Shown: positions 7,109 to 17,002, counted from the stretch's first letter. The stretch is 64,000 nucleotides of DNA from Methylovorus glucosotrophus (GCF_009858335.1 NZ_VMSE01000001.1:186001-250000), one strand, 5' to 3'. Notes: a model not told the origin generated them from the letters alone. Program-made: numbers and translations.

Positions 7109-9154
7109 ATGCTGGATAGTGCGCAAGAAAAAATAACGGCTAGAGAAAAATATCTGCGCACCTTGCTGGATAACTTTCCTTTCATGGTCTGGCTGAAAGA
7201 CACGAAAAGTCGTCTCTTGGCAGCCAACACGGAGTACGCCCGCGTTGCCGGCGTGTCCTCTCCGCATGAACTGGAAGGCAAAACGGATTTTGATTTTTTT
7301 GATCCGGAGCTGGCTAAGGAGTATGTCGAAGGCGACAGGCAAGCCATGGAGAGCGAGCTGCCGGTAGGCACGGTAAACCGCCTGCGGACCGCCGATGGCA
7401 AGGATATCTGGATTGAATCTTACAAGTCCCGCCTGGTAATTGACGGCAACATCGAAGGCACCCTGGGCTATGCGCGTGATGTGACCGATGCCATACGCCG
7501 TGAACGCGAATACCACTCCCTGATCGAAAACTCCCCCAATCTGATAGTGCGGTTTGACACCGCATGCCGACGTACCTTTGTGAACCAGAAAACCGCCAAC
7601 CTTTACGGGGTTGCCGAAGATGTCTTGCTGGGCAAAACGCCAAGTGAATTTCCCGGGGGCGATTCTGCCTATGGCTATGAGCAGGTGGTCAAAGAGGTGT
7701 TCAAGAGTGGGCGCTCAGCGGCCATGGACTTGCACTGGCATGCACCCGATGGCACCAGCAGGATCATCCATATCTGGCTGGCGGCCGAGCTGGATGCCAG
7801 CGGCCTGCCTATCGCCGTGATCGGCATGGGTCAGGATGTCACCGAGACCTACGAGTATCAGGAACGCATACATCATCTGGCCTATTTCGACACCCTGACC
7901 AAGCTGCCCAATCGGGCCTTGCTCATCGACCGTGTCGAACAGACCATTGCCGAAGCCGAGCGCCATGCCTATCCGTTTGGCCTCATCATGCTGGATTTGG
8001 ATCGCTTCAAGGAAATCAACGATACCCTGGGCCATACCCTGGGCGATGTGCTGCTGTGTGAAGTGGCCAACCGCCTGGAAAAATGCGTGCGCCCTTACGA
8101 TACGGTGGCCCGCCTCGGTGGGGATGAATTCGGTATTCTGGTCTCCGAAATGCGTGTGCCGGAAAACATCACCCGCGTCGCCGACAAGGTGCTGCAGGCC
8201 TTTGACCAACCTTTTGTGGTGGATGGTCATGATGTGTTTGTCACCGCCAGCCTGGGCATTGCGGCTTACCCGTCGGACAGCCAGGCCGTGGATGATCTGC
8301 TCAAATATGCCGACTCTGCGCTGTTTCACGCCAAGCACCTGGGGCGCAACAATTTCCAGTTTTACTCGGCAGATCTCACCATCAAAGCCGCCGAACGGCG
8401 TGAGGTGGAAACCAACCTGCGCTTCGCCCTCAAAAAAGAGGAATTTCTGCTGCACTACCAGCCGCTGGTGGACCTTGCCACCCGCGAGATCATTGGTGCC
8501 GAGGCCTTGCTGCGCTGGCAGCATGAGTCTGGCAAACTCATCATGCCAGACAAGTTCATTGGTATCGCTGAAGAGACTGGGCTGATTATCCCGATAGGCG
8601 AATGGGTCATGCGTTCTGCCTGCCAGGTGGCCGTGGCGCTGAATCGTGGTCGCCCGCGTCCGGTGACGGTGGCGGTCAATTTATCTACGCGCCAGTTCCT
8701 GCACAATGATCTGGTGTCTTCCATACAAGCCATTCTTGCCGAGACGGGCTGCCATACGGACTGGATCAAGCTCGAAATCACCGAAAGCCTGCTGCTGGAA
8801 AATACCGACAACATCCAGCGCATGCTGCAAAGCCTCAGTGCCATGGGCTTGTGTATCTCGATTGATGATTTTGGCACCGGGTATTCTGCCCTGAGTTATC
8901 TGCATCGCTTTCCGGTGCGCGAACTGAAAATCGACCGCTCGTTTACCAGCGATATTACGGACAACGCCGAACGGGCGCTCATTGTGCAGGCTATCGTTTC
9001 CCTGGCCCGCAATCTGAATAAAAATGTGGTGGCCGAAGGCGTGGAAACCCTGGAGCAGGCCGATTACCTGCATAAGATGGGTTGCCCGCAAGCGCAAGGC
9101 TACCTGTTCAGCAAGCCTTTGCCGCTGGAGCAGTTTCTCGCGCTACTGGGCTGA
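7109..9154 (+). CDS. PAS-PAS-GGDEF-EAL dual c-di-GMP protein
   Basis: 681 residues from the ATG at 7109 (AAAAGGG upstream; a start at 7079 is possible but has no better site). Two PAS domains come first: about 15-130 (PFMVWLKDTKSRLLAAN, ending DVTDAIRRE) and 135-255 (NSPNLIVRFD, ending DVTETYEYQ). The GGDEF domain has an intact ARLGGDEF near residue 336 and an RxxD inhibition site (RPYD) five residues before it. The EAL domain has EALLRW near 463, NLSTRQF, EITES, DDFGTGYSAL and EGVET, so all phosphodiesterase metal-binding positions look present. It could both make and break c-di-GMP. Cytosolic, no TM helix. Confidence 0.92.
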   Translation: MLDSAQEKITAREKYLRTLLDNFPFMVWLKDTKSRLLAANTEYARVAGVSSPHELEGKTDFDFFDPELAKEYVEGDRQAMESELPVGTVNRLRTADGKDIWIESYKSRLVIDGNIEGTLGYARDVTDAIRREREYHSLIENSPNLIVRFDTACRRTFVNQKTANLYGVAEDVLLGKTPSEFPGGDSAYGYEQVVKEVFKSGRSAAMDLHWHAPDGTSRIIHIWLAAELDASGLPIAVIGMGQDVTETYEYQERIHHLAYFDTLTKLPNRALLIDRVEQTIAEAERHAYPFGLIMLDLDRFKEINDTLGHTLGDVLLCEVANRLEKCVRPYDTVARLGGDEFGILVSEMRVPENITRVADKVLQAFDQPFVVDGHDVFVTASLGIAAYPSDSQAVDDLLKYADSALFHAKHLGRNNFQFYSADLTIKAAERREVETNLRFALKKEEFLLHYQPLVDLATREIIGAEALLRWQHESGKLIMPDKFIGIAEETGLIIPIGEWVMRSACQVAVALNRGRPRPVTVAVNLSTRQFLHNDLVSSIQAILAETGCHTDWIKLEITESLLLENTDNIQRMLQSLSAMGLCISIDDFGTGYSALSYLHRFPVRELKIDRSFTSDITDNAERALIVQAIVSLARNLNKNVVAEGVETLEQADYLHKMGCPQAQGYLFSKPLPLEQFLALLG

Positions 9155-9201
9155 CGGGTGTGGTAACGGGACAATGCATGCCGCCGGGTGGCGCTGCAGC
9201 G

Positions 9202-9810
9202 CTAGGGTCTCGCCGGCAGGGTGAGCCGTTCCAGCCCCATGGAACAGAGGCGCTCGGCGATATCCCATTTGTCTATCGTGGTGTCGTGATTGAAAAACAG
9301 AATGCTGAAGATGCCCTCGATCTGCGCCTGCACATACAGCGTATAAAGCGCGACATCACTATCGGCGGCGAGACTGCCTTCCTGTATGGCGGCTTGCAGG
9401 CACTGCGCAATGACGGCGGCGCGTTTTTGTTCCCAGCGCTCGCGTATGCTCACCAGTTCCGGCGTGTCGTCTATGCGCACGTAAAGAATGAACAGCACGC
9501 GCTGCAGCGAGCTGGCGTCGATATAGGAATGTACTTCGTGCAGGCAGTAGCGCTTGAGGTAAACCAGGGCGGGCTCTTCCGGGCCGCGCTCCAGTGAGGG
9601 AGCGGTATGGATGGCACGCTCGGCCATGGCAATCGCCAGTTCCACCTTGCCTTTGTAATGTCCATACACCGCACCGCGTGACACATTGGCCGCATCCGCA
9701 ATATTGGCCATGGTGGTGAGGCTCATGCCGCGCTCGTAAATCACGTGTTCGGCGGCATCCAGGATCAGGTCGCGGGTGCGCTGGGAGTCTTCTTTTGTTT
9801 TGCGTGCCAA
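9202..9810 (-). CDS. TetR/AcrR-family repressor of the adjacent RND operon
   Basis: 202 residues. The N-terminal helix-turn-helix (TTMANIADAANVSRGAVYGHYKGKVEL) and the opening MARKTKEDSQ are AcrR-like, and the C-terminal half is a ligand-binding bundle of the same class. The start codon is TTG at 9810: no in-frame ATG lies nearby, and this start aligns with the MARKTK opening of E. coli AcrR. It is divergent from the RND adaptor gene with a 38-bp palindrome in between, the classic layout for a self-regulating efflux repressor released by a toxic ligand. Confidence 0.9.
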   Translation of the reverse strand: MARKTKEDSQRTRDLILDAAEHVIYERGMSLTTMANIADAANVSRGAVYGHYKGKVELAIAMAERAIHTAPSLERGPEEPALVYLKRYCLHEVHSYIDASSLQRVLFILYVRIDDTPELVSIRERWEQKRAAVIAQCLQAAIQEGSLAADSDVALYTLYVQAQIEGIFSILFFNHDTTIDKWDIAERLCSMGLERLTLPARP

Positions 9811-9847
9811 GGCATTAACTCGAAGGAATCGAAGCGCGTAGTATACA

Positions 9848-9885
9848 CCCGATAATTAATCAGTCACGATTGATTGATTATCGGG
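9848..9885. promoter_or_regulatory. 38-bp near-perfect palindrome: predicted TetR operator
   Basis: The two halves 9848-9866 and 9867-9885 match in 17 of 19 positions. The outer 9 bases (CCCGATAAT / ATTATCGGG) are perfect, and the inner part contains AATCA / TGATT. It lies 38 bases from the TTG start of the TetR gene and 46 bases before the adaptor ATG, where a dimer pair could block both promoters. Assignment to this TetR protein is inference from position. Confidence 0.7.
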
Positions 9886-9930
9886 GCTGGGCTATCATGC
9901 CCCATTCTTTATCCGTTGGAAATGTCAGTT

Positions 9931-11082
9931 ATGGGTGTTTTTTCAGGAGAGCGGCGCAAGCTGCTGGCTGCGATGTCCGTCCTCGGGCTCATGAGCGCCT
10001 GCTCTTCCGGTGATCAGGCCGCATCGTCGGGCGCTGCCCCGATAGAAGTGCAGGCCATCCAGGTGACCGAAACCCCGGTAACCATGGAAGCCGAGATACC
10101 CGGCCGTCTTGAAGCCTATCGCCAGGCGGAAGTGCGGGCCCGCGTGGCGGGCATCGTCACCCAGCGGGTTTATCAGGAAGGTCAGGAAGTCAAAAAAGGC
10201 ACGCCGCTGTTTCTGATCAACCCCGAACTCCTGGCCGCCGCCCGTGAGGACGCTGCAGGCGCGCTGGCGCAGGCCGAAGCCAATCATCTGAATGCCGTGG
10301 ACAAGCTGGAGCGCTACAAGGATCTGGTCAGTGATCAATCGGTGAGCCAGCGCGATTACAAGGTAGCTGCATCTGAAGAGCTGGCGGCGCGCGCGGCCCT
10401 GCTGTCTGCCAAAGCCCGGCTCAACCGTGCCAATCTGGACCTCGGGTATGCGCGCGTAACGGCGCCGATTGATGGTATTGCCCGCCGCGCTTTGGTCACC
10501 GAAGGCGCCCTGGTCGGGCAGGATAGCCCCACCCCGCTGACCACCATAGACCAGATCGATCCGATCTACGTGAATTTCTCGCAACCGGCGGCAGATGTCA
10601 TGGCGCTGCAACGGGCGATGCGTGCTGGCCAGGTGCAAGGCAAGAAACAGGGGCAGATTACCGTGCGGCTGATCCTGCCTGATGGCTCGGAATACGCGCG
10701 CAAAGGCAAGCTTTACTTCTCCGATCTTGCCGTCAATAGCACGACGGACTCTGTGGCCATGCGTGCCCTGTTTGATAATCCGGACCGCGAGCTTTTCCCC
10801 GGCGCCTATGTGCAGGTGAAGCTGGATCAGGCGGTGAATCCACATGCCATTCTGATCCCGCGCGATGCGCTGATCAGAACCGCCCAAGCTGCCCAGGTGA
10901 TGACGCTGGACAAGGATGACAAGGTAGTGCCGGTGGAAGTGCAGACCAGCGGCATGCAGGGTCGCGAGTGGGTCGTGGTGAAAGGGCTGAAACCGGGTGA
11001 CCGCGTCGTCACAACCAACGTCGCCACGCTGGCCCCGGGAGCGCAGGTAAAAGTCACGCCTGCCGCAGCCCAGAACCCATGA
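9931..11082 (+). CDS. RND efflux adaptor (membrane fusion lipoprotein, AcrA/MexA class)
   Basis: 383 residues from the ATG at 9931, chosen because GGA lies ten bases upstream and it gives a proper lipoprotein signal: GERRKLL, a hydrophobic stretch, then the lipobox LMSAC with Cys at about residue 23. Family features are the barrel-sandwich start IPGRLEAYRQAEVRARVAG, the lipoyl half VYQEGQEVKKGTPLF, an alpha-hairpin (about 90-165) and the second half ARVTAPIDGIARRAL. It should sit in the periplasm and couple the pump at 11115 to the outer-membrane factor at 14234. First gene of the operon; a 32-base gap leads to the pump. Confidence 0.93.
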   Translation: MGVFSGERRKLLAAMSVLGLMSACSSGDQAASSGAAPIEVQAIQVTETPVTMEAEIPGRLEAYRQAEVRARVAGIVTQRVYQEGQEVKKGTPLFLINPELLAAAREDAAGALAQAEANHLNAVDKLERYKDLVSDQSVSQRDYKVAASEELAARAALLSAKARLNRANLDLGYARVTAPIDGIARRALVTEGALVGQDSPTPLTTIDQIDPIYVNFSQPAADVMALQRAMRAGQVQGKKQGQITVRLILPDGSEYARKGKLYFSDLAVNSTTDSVAMRALFDNPDRELFPGAYVQVKLDQAVNPHAILIPRDALIRTAQAAQVMTLDKDDKVVPVEVQTSGMQGREWVVVKGLKPGDRVVTTNVATLAPGAQVKVTPAAAQNP

Positions 11083-11114
11083 TGCAAGCCGTTTAAAGAA
11101 CCCAAGGCAACGAT

Positions 11115-14100
11115 ATGGCCAGATTTTTTATTGATCGCCCGGTGTTTGCCTGGGTGATCGCCCTCCTGATCATCCTCTCCGGCATCCTGGCGATACGCGG
11201 GCTGCCGATAGCCCAGTACCCGGACATTGCGCCGCCCGTGGTGAATATCAGCGCGAGCTACCCCGGTGCTTCGGCACGCGTGGTGGAAGAAACCGTCACC
11301 TCGGTGATCGAGCGCGAGATGAATGGCGTGCAGGGCCTGATGTACATCTCGGCCACCAGCAGCCAGAGCTCGGCTGGCCTCAGCCTCACCTTCAAGCAAG
11401 GGGTGAATCCCGACCTTGCCGCGGTGGATGTGCAGAATCGCCTGAAAACCATCGAAGTGCGGCTGCCGGAAATTGTGCGCCGCAATGGTATTGCCGTGGA
11501 AAAGTCGGCTGACAGTTTTCAGCTGATCGTCTCCTTGACGGCGGATGACGCTTCAACCAGCGAAGTGGACCTGGGCGAGCTTGCCTCGGCCAATGTGATC
11601 CAGACGCTGCGCCGCGTGCAGGGCGTGGGCAAGGTGCAATCCTTCAGCCCGGAATACGCCATGCGCATCTGGCCGGACCCGAAGAAAATGGCGGCGCTCA
11701 ACGTGACAGCGGCGGATATTGCCTCGGCCATTCGCAGCTACAACGCACGGGTGACCGTGGGCCAGATCGGCGCCAATGGCGTGCCGGAAAATTCCCCCAT
11801 CAGCGCCTCCATTGAGTCGGATGCCGTGCTCGCCACGCCGGAGGATTTTGGCAATGTGCAACTGCGTACCAATGGCGATGGCTCGGCGCTGCTGGTCAAA
11901 GACCTCGCCAAGGTGGAGCTGGGCAGCAGCGATTACTCCTTCTCATCCAAGGTTAATGGCAAAAATGCCGCAGGCATGGCGATCAAGATGGCGCCGGGCT
12001 CCAATGCCGTGGCCACCGTCAAGCGCATACGCGCCGCGCTGGATGAGCTGCAGACGTATTTCCCGCCGGGCGTGACTTACCAGATTTCGTACGATACCTC
12101 GGCCTTCGTCAGCATCTCCATTGAAAAGGTACTCAACACCTTGCTCGAAGCCATCGTGCTGGTGTTTCTGGTGATGTATCTCTTCATGCAGAATTTCCGT
12201 GCCACGCTGATTCCTACCGTGGTGGTGCCGATTGCGCTCATGGGCACTTTTAGCGTCATGTACGCGCTGGGCTTTTCCATCAATGTGCTGACCATGTTTG
12301 GCATGGTGCTGGCGATTGGTATCGTGGTGGACGATGCGATTGTGGTGGTGGAGAACGTCGAGCGCCTGATGGCAGAAGAGGGGCTCTCGCCATACGACGC
12401 TACCGTCAAGGCCATGTCGCAGATCAGCGGGGCGATCGTCGGTATTACGGTTGTGCTGGTGTCGGTGTTTATCCCCATGGCATTTTTCAGCGGTGCAGTT
12501 GGCAATATCTACCGGCAGTTCTCCTTGTCGCTATCAGTCTCCATCGCCTTTTCGGCGTTTCTGGCGCTGTCGCTCACACCCGCGCTCTGCGCCACCCTGC
12601 TGAAGCCGATTACCCCAGGCGATGCGCATGGCAGTCGCGGCTTCTTCGGCTGGTTTAACCGCCGCTTTGCCTGGCTGACCGATCATTACCAGGGCCGTAC
12701 CAAAAAAATCCTGCAAAAGCCCATACGCTGGATGGTGGTGTACGGCAGCATACTGGCGGTGGTCGCGCTGTTGTTTGTGCGCTTGCCGACGGCATTTTTA
12801 CCGGATGAAGACCAGGGCAACTTCATGGTGGTGGTCATGCTGCCGCAAGGGGCGACCATGGCCGAAACCGATGCCGTGCTGAGCGAAATCAGCCAATACC
12901 TGCAAAAGAACGAGCCGATTGAATATGTATTCGAAGTCGGTGGTTTCAGTATCTACGGTACCGGCACCAGCAGCGGCATGCTGTTCGTGACATTGCGCGA
13001 CTGGAAAGAACGCACGGCGGTTGAGCAGCAGGTAAAGGCGATTGTGGACCGCGTCAATATGCGGTTTTACGGGCGGCCCAATCAGACCATTTTTGCCCTG
13101 AATGCGCCTCCGCTGCCCGAGCTTGGCTCCACTGGCGGCTTTGATTTGCGCTTGCAGGACCGTGGCAATATCGGCAAGGAAGCGCTGGCGGCAGCGCGAG
13201 ACAAACTGCTGGCCAACGGTGCCAAAAGCGAGGCTGTCACCAACCTCATGTTTGCCGGTCTGCCGGATGCACCGCTGGTGCGGCTGGATATCGACCGCCG
13301 CAAGGCAAGCGCGCTGGGTGTGAGCATGGATGACATCAACGATACGCTGGCCACCATGTTCGGCTCCAATTACATCGGCGATTTTGTCTATGGCAACCAG
13401 ATCCGGCGCGTGATCATGCAGGCCCAGGGCCATAGTCGCCAGAGCCTGGATGATCTGAATAATCTGCGGGTAAGAAATGCCCAGGGCGAGCTGGTTGCGC
13501 TGTCGTCGTTTGTGACCATGAGCTGGACCACGGGCGCGCCCCAGCTCACACGCTTTAATGGCTATCCAGCGTTTACCATCAACGGCAGCGCGGCGCCGGG
13601 CCGCAGCAGCGGAGAGGCCATGGCTGAAATGGAGCGCCTGAGCCGCGAACTGGGCAAGGGCATCGGCTTTCAGTGGGCGGGCCAGTCGTATGAAGAACAA
13701 CTCTCCGGCAGTCAGGCCAGCATGCTGTTCGGGGTATCGATACTGATCGTGTTCCTGGCGCTGGCCGCCTTGTACGAAAGCTGGCTGATTCCGCTATCCG
13801 TGATACTGGTGGTGCCACTCGGCGTACTGGGTGCCCTGCTCGGCGTGACCCTGCGCGACATGCCGAATGATATTTACTTCAAGGTCGGCCTGATTGCCAC
13901 CATAGGTTTGTCTGCCAAGAACGCCATTCTGATTGTGGAGTTTGCCAAGGATCTTTATGCGGGCGGCATGAATATCATCGATGCCACCGTTGAAGCCTCG
14001 CGCCAGCGCTTGCGTCCCATCGTGATGACCTCACTGGCGTTTGGCGTGGGCGTATTGCCGCTGGCACTGGCCACCGGTGCGGCTTCCGGCGCGCAGTCCG

Positions 14101-14237
14101 CCATCGGCACCAGTGTGCTGGGCGGTATTATTTCGGCCACGGTGCTGGCGATCTTCCTGGTACCGCTTTTCTTTGCATTGATCGGGCGTTATATCAAACG
14201 CTCGCCACCGCCTGACAAGGACGTCGCATCCGTATGA
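11115..14237 (+). CDS. RND multidrug efflux pump, inner-membrane permease (AcrB/HAE1 class)
   Basis: 1040 residues, the usual length for HAE1 pumps. It opens with MARFFIDRPVFAWVIALL (TM1), followed by a large porter/docking domain, TM2-TM6, a second periplasmic loop and TM7-TM12. The proton-relay aspartates lie in [19 protein letters not shown] of TM4. The docking-domain motif QGNFMVVVMLPQGATMAETD and the final GTSVLGGIISATVLAIFLVPLFF are typical. It uses the proton gradient to extrude lipophilic drugs, detergents or metabolites through the tripartite complex. Its stop overlaps the start of the outer-membrane factor gene (ATGA), so the two are translationally coupled. Confidence 0.95.
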   Translation: MARFFIDRPVFAWVIALLIILSGILAIRGLPIAQYPDIAPPVVNISASYPGASARVVEETVTSVIEREMNGVQGLMYISATSSQSSAGLSLTFKQGVNPDLAAVDVQNRLKTIEVRLPEIVRRNGIAVEKSADSFQLIVSLTADDASTSEVDLGELASANVIQTLRRVQGVGKVQSFSPEYAMRIWPDPKKMAALNVTAADIASAIRSYNARVTVGQIGANGVPENSPISASIESDAVLATPEDFGNVQLRTNGDGSALLVKDLAKVELGSSDYSFSSKVNGKNAAGMAIKMAPGSNAVATVKRIRAALDELQTYFPPGVTYQISYDTSAFVSISIEKVLNTLLEAIVLVFLVMYLFMQNFRATLIPTVVVPIALMGTFSVMYALGFSINVLTMFGMVLAIGIVVDDAIVVVENVERLMAEEGLSPYDATVKAMSQISGAIVGITVVLVSVFIPMAFFSGAVGNIYRQFSLSLSVSIAFSAFLALSLTPALCATLLKPITPGDAHGSRGFFGWFNRRFAWLTDHYQGRTKKILQKPIRWMVVYGSILAVVALLFVRLPTAFLPDEDQGNFMVVVMLPQGATMAETDAVLSEISQYLQKNEPIEYVFEVGGFSIYGTGTSSGMLFVTLRDWKERTAVEQQVKAIVDRVNMRFYGRPNQTIFALNAPPLPELGSTGGFDLRLQDRGNIGKEALAAARDKLLANGAKSEAVTNLMFAGLPDAPLVRLDIDRRKASALGVSMDDINDTLATMFGSNYIGDFVYGNQIRRVIMQAQGHSRQSLDDLNNLRVRNAQGELVALSSFVTMSWTTGAPQLTRFNGYPAFTINGSAAPGRSSGEAMAEMERLSRELGKGIGFQWAGQSYEEQLSGSQASMLFGVSILIVFLALAALYESWLIPLSVILVVPLGVLGALLGVTLRDMPNDIYFKVGLIATIGLSAKNAILIVEFAKDLYAGGMNIIDATVEASRQRLRPIVMTSLAFGVGVLPLALATGAASGAQSAIGTSVLGGIISATVLAIFLVPLFFALIGRYIKRSPPPDKDVASV

Positions 14238-15613
14238 GAACTACCTTAGCCTGGGGGATGGCCGGTATGGCATGGCTGTGTGTGGGTGGCTGCTCGCTGG
14301 CGCCAGACTATACCCGGCCGGCCTTGCCTGTGCCGTCTTCCTACCCGGTCGCCACCGAAGCGCAAGCCAGCGCCAATGCTTTGCAATGGGCGCAGTATTT
14401 CCCTGATCCTGAGCTGCAGGCGCTGATTCAGCGGGCGCTGCAACACAACCGGGATTTGCGCGTGGCGGTGCTGCGCATTGAAGAGGCGCGCGCGCAATAT
14501 GGCATCCAGAAAGCCGATCGCCTGCCTACGGTCAATGGCACGCTGGGCTATGAGCGCAGCCGCAGCGTACTCACGCAGGGGCAGAAGTTTGATACCGATT
14601 TCTACCGGGCGGGGGTGAATGTCACCGATTTTGAGCTCGACTTTTTTGGGCGGGTAAAGAATCTCTCCGCGGCTGCACTGGAGCAATTCTTATCCACGCA
14701 GGATGCCCGCGAGAGCGTGCAAACCAGCCTGGTGGCCGAGCTGGCAACCGCGTATGTAAACCTGCTGGCCCTGAACGAACGCTTAACCGTCGCGCAGGAG
14801 ACGCTGAAATCGCGCCAGGCATCGCTCAGCCGAATCAAGCGGCGCTATGAAGGCGGTCTGGATAACGCCATAGAGCTTAAAACCGCCGAGATTCAGGCCA
14901 AGACGGCCGAAGCCAGTGCCTCGGCGCTGGCGCGTGAGCAGGCGCAGGCCATCAACGCCTTGCAGCTTCTGGTCGGCGATGGCACCCCGGCAGAGGCCTT
15001 GCCACCCAAAGCGCTCAATGATGTGCAGATGGAAACCGTTGCGGCAGGCTTGCCCTCGCAACTGCTGGAGCAGCGGGCGGATATCCGGGCGGCCGAGCAT
15101 CGCCTGCTGGCGGCCAATGCCAATATCGGCGCTGCCCGTGCGGCGTTCTTCCCGCGCATTCAGCTCACCGCCAGTGCCGGGCTGATCAATGACGATTTGC
15201 TGCGCCTGTTTGGCGGCGGCAGTGATCGTGTGTGGAGTTTCACGCCGCAGCTGGTCTTGCCGATTTTCAATGCAGGTCGCAATCAGGCCAGTCTTGATCT
15301 GGCCGTGGTACGCAAGGATGTGGCCGTGGCCGAGTATGAAAAAACCATACAGACCGCATTTCGCGAAGTCGCCGATGTGCTGGTGGTCAGCCGCCAGATT
15401 GAAGACGAGATTGCCCTGCAAGCCAGCATTGCCGAGGCGGACCGCGAACGCTTGCGCCTGGCGACGCGCCGGTATGAGCGCGGGGTTGCTAACTATCTCG
15501 AACTACTGGATGCGCAACGCAGCCTGTATGACTCTGAGCAGCAACTGGTGCAGTTGAAGCAGCTCGGCCTCGTCAACAAGATCAATCTTTACAAGGCGCT
15601 TGGCGGCCACTGA
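14234..15613 (+). CDS. Outer-membrane efflux factor (OprM/NodT class lipoprotein)
   Basis: 459 residues. A signal sequence ends in a lipobox (LCVGGCSLAPDYTRP; Cys at about 20), and the SLAPDYTRP opening is diagnostic of the NodT/OprM family. Two repeated OEP domains follow, with long helices such as NRDLRVAVLRIEEARAQYG and the turn motifs DFELDFFGRVKNLS and FNAGRNQASLDLA. It forms the trimeric channel completing the tripartite pump. ATGA overlap with the permease gene; no clear intrinsic terminator follows, although a GC hairpin (15642-15657) lies 29 bases after the stop. Confidence 0.94.
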   Translation: MRTTLAWGMAGMAWLCVGGCSLAPDYTRPALPVPSSYPVATEAQASANALQWAQYFPDPELQALIQRALQHNRDLRVAVLRIEEARAQYGIQKADRLPTVNGTLGYERSRSVLTQGQKFDTDFYRAGVNVTDFELDFFGRVKNLSAAALEQFLSTQDARESVQTSLVAELATAYVNLLALNERLTVAQETLKSRQASLSRIKRRYEGGLDNAIELKTAEIQAKTAEASASALAREQAQAINALQLLVGDGTPAEALPPKALNDVQMETVAAGLPSQLLEQRADIRAAEHRLLAANANIGAARAAFFPRIQLTASAGLINDDLLRLFGGGSDRVWSFTPQLVLPIFNAGRNQASLDLAVVRKDVAVAEYEKTIQTAFREVADVLVVSRQIEDEIALQASIAEADRERLRLATRRYERGVANYLELLDAQRSLYDSEQQLVQLKQLGLVNKINLYKALGGH

Positions 15614-15977
15614 GTGGTCGTCAGCCGCGCTTTTCCACCGTCGGGCATTCAAGCCCGGCTCAAGCTCATCCGCACAACTCCCGGTTCTTTCTGGGATAGC
15701 ATCATTTTTTTGTAACAGGCCTCACGAATCATTAAAGAAAGCTGGCCTAGCTGCCGTAATGCCTTTTAAGACGTGGGCAAGTTATATCCGACTCTTCATC
15801 CAATGCATGAGGAATGTCGGCTAATTGCATCAAACACGCAAACTGCACTCTTTTCCTGAGTCTTATCAAGAAATTGAAAATATTGGATACGGGGAAAATC
15901 CTGACATGAAGACTGGGTGGCATCCTGTCATCCGATAAGAGCAGCTTTTATGCTGCCAGATAAATAAGGATTTAATT
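15614..15977. other. Intergenic region upstream of the chemotaxis locus
   Basis: 364 bases between the efflux operon and the first chemotaxis gene. It holds a small GC hairpin (CGGGC 15642-15646 / GCCCG 15653-15657) and a weak hairpin at 15680-15695 with a T-run at 15704-15711, together a possible but unconvincing end of the efflux transcript. A GCAGC/GCTGC hairpin (15941-15956) would lie in the leader of the next gene. TCCGATAA at 15931-15938 resembles a sigma-28 -10 box but has no matching -35 element at the right spacing. No gene seen. Confidence 0.4.
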
Positions 15978-16967
15978 GTGAGTGGAAACGACAACAGCAT
16001 GACCGCCATGCAAGATGGCATGCAGGAGGCTGGGCAGTCTGAAATCGTAGGGCTTTCAGATCTCTGCTACAGCGTTTTGCCGATATGGTCGGGGCAGGTG
16101 GAGTTTGCCCGGCAGCATACCGAGGAGGAGGTCGGCCAGCTCGTCAGTCGTTTCTCCAATCTCTCACAGCGCATCAATAACGCCATCAAATCCTCGCAGG
16201 GCAATGAAAGTGAACATGGCATCGTTAGCCTGCTACGGGACAGCCAGACCCAACTGAACGACATCACCTCCAGCCTGCGTAATTCCCTCGAAGAAAAAAA
16301 GATCCTGCTCAACACTGTACAGCAACTTGCCAATGTAACGCGCGAGTTGCAAGAGCTGGCCAATACCGTGGGCCAGATCGCCAAGCAGACCAATATGGTG
16401 GCGATCAATGCCGCCATTGAAGCCGCCCACGCCGGTGAGCTGGGCCGTGGTTTTGCCGTGGTGGCGGATGAAGTGCGCAAGCTTTCAAGCAACTCGGCCC
16501 GTGTGGGCAAAAACATTGCCGACAAGGTGCAGAGCGTAAATGGCGGTATTGCCGAAACCCTGGCCATGTCCAAGCAGTATTCCGAAAACGACCAGCTCAT
16601 GGTGCAAAACGCCGAAACCGCCATCAATGATGTGCTCGGCAAGTTCAAGCATCAGGCCGATGAGCTGACGGCATCTGCCGAGACCGCCCGCAGCGAGAGC
16701 AAGCATATCGGCGGCGAGATTGCGCAAGTGCTGGTATCGCTGCAGTTCCAGGATCGGGTAAGCCAGATTCTGGCCAATGTGTCTGAGCAGCTGAACATGC
16801 TGCATCAGGAGGTGGCCTCCGGCACTGCTTACATTGATCCGCAATCCTGGCTGGGCCGCATGCAGAACAGTTACACCATGCCCGAGCAGACCAATATCCA
16901 CAGTGGTCATGCTTCGGTTGCCGCGTTGCCGAATAACGATGCAGATAACGAAATCACGTTTTTTTAG
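15978..16967 (+). CDS. Soluble methyl-accepting chemotaxis-type signalling protein
   Basis: 329 residues, GTG start with AAGGA eight bases upstream. There is no TM helix and no recognisable sensor domain; the N-terminal 100 residues are helical and low in hydrophobicity. Residues about 115-200 hold the MCP hairpin tip ([37 protein letters not shown]), the site that contacts CheA and CheW. The signalling region is shorter than in the other three MCPs here, and the AIEAAH and ELGRG variants set it apart. It opens the operon ahead of CheY, STAS and CheA, so it may act as a cytosolic input or scaffold. Confidence 0.85.
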   Translation: MSGNDNSMTAMQDGMQEAGQSEIVGLSDLCYSVLPIWSGQVEFARQHTEEEVGQLVSRFSNLSQRINNAIKSSQGNESEHGIVSLLRDSQTQLNDITSSLRNSLEEKKILLNTVQQLANVTRELQELANTVGQIAKQTNMVAINAAIEAAHAGELGRGFAVVADEVRKLSSNSARVGKNIADKVQSVNGGIAETLAMSKQYSENDQLMVQNAETAINDVLGKFKHQADELTASAETARSESKHIGGEIAQVLVSLQFQDRVSQILANVSEQLNMLHQEVASGTAYIDPQSWLGRMQNSYTMPEQTNIHSGHASVAALPNNDADNEITFF

Positions 16968-17002
16968 CCCATTTTTAGTCCATGTTCAAAGAGGGGAAGT
17001 AA

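Noticed and set aside
15931..15938. TCCGATAA as a sigma-28 flagellar/chemotaxis promoter
   Set aside because: The -10-like box lacks a TAAA-type -35 element at 15-base spacing; the nearest similar sequence is about five bases too far.
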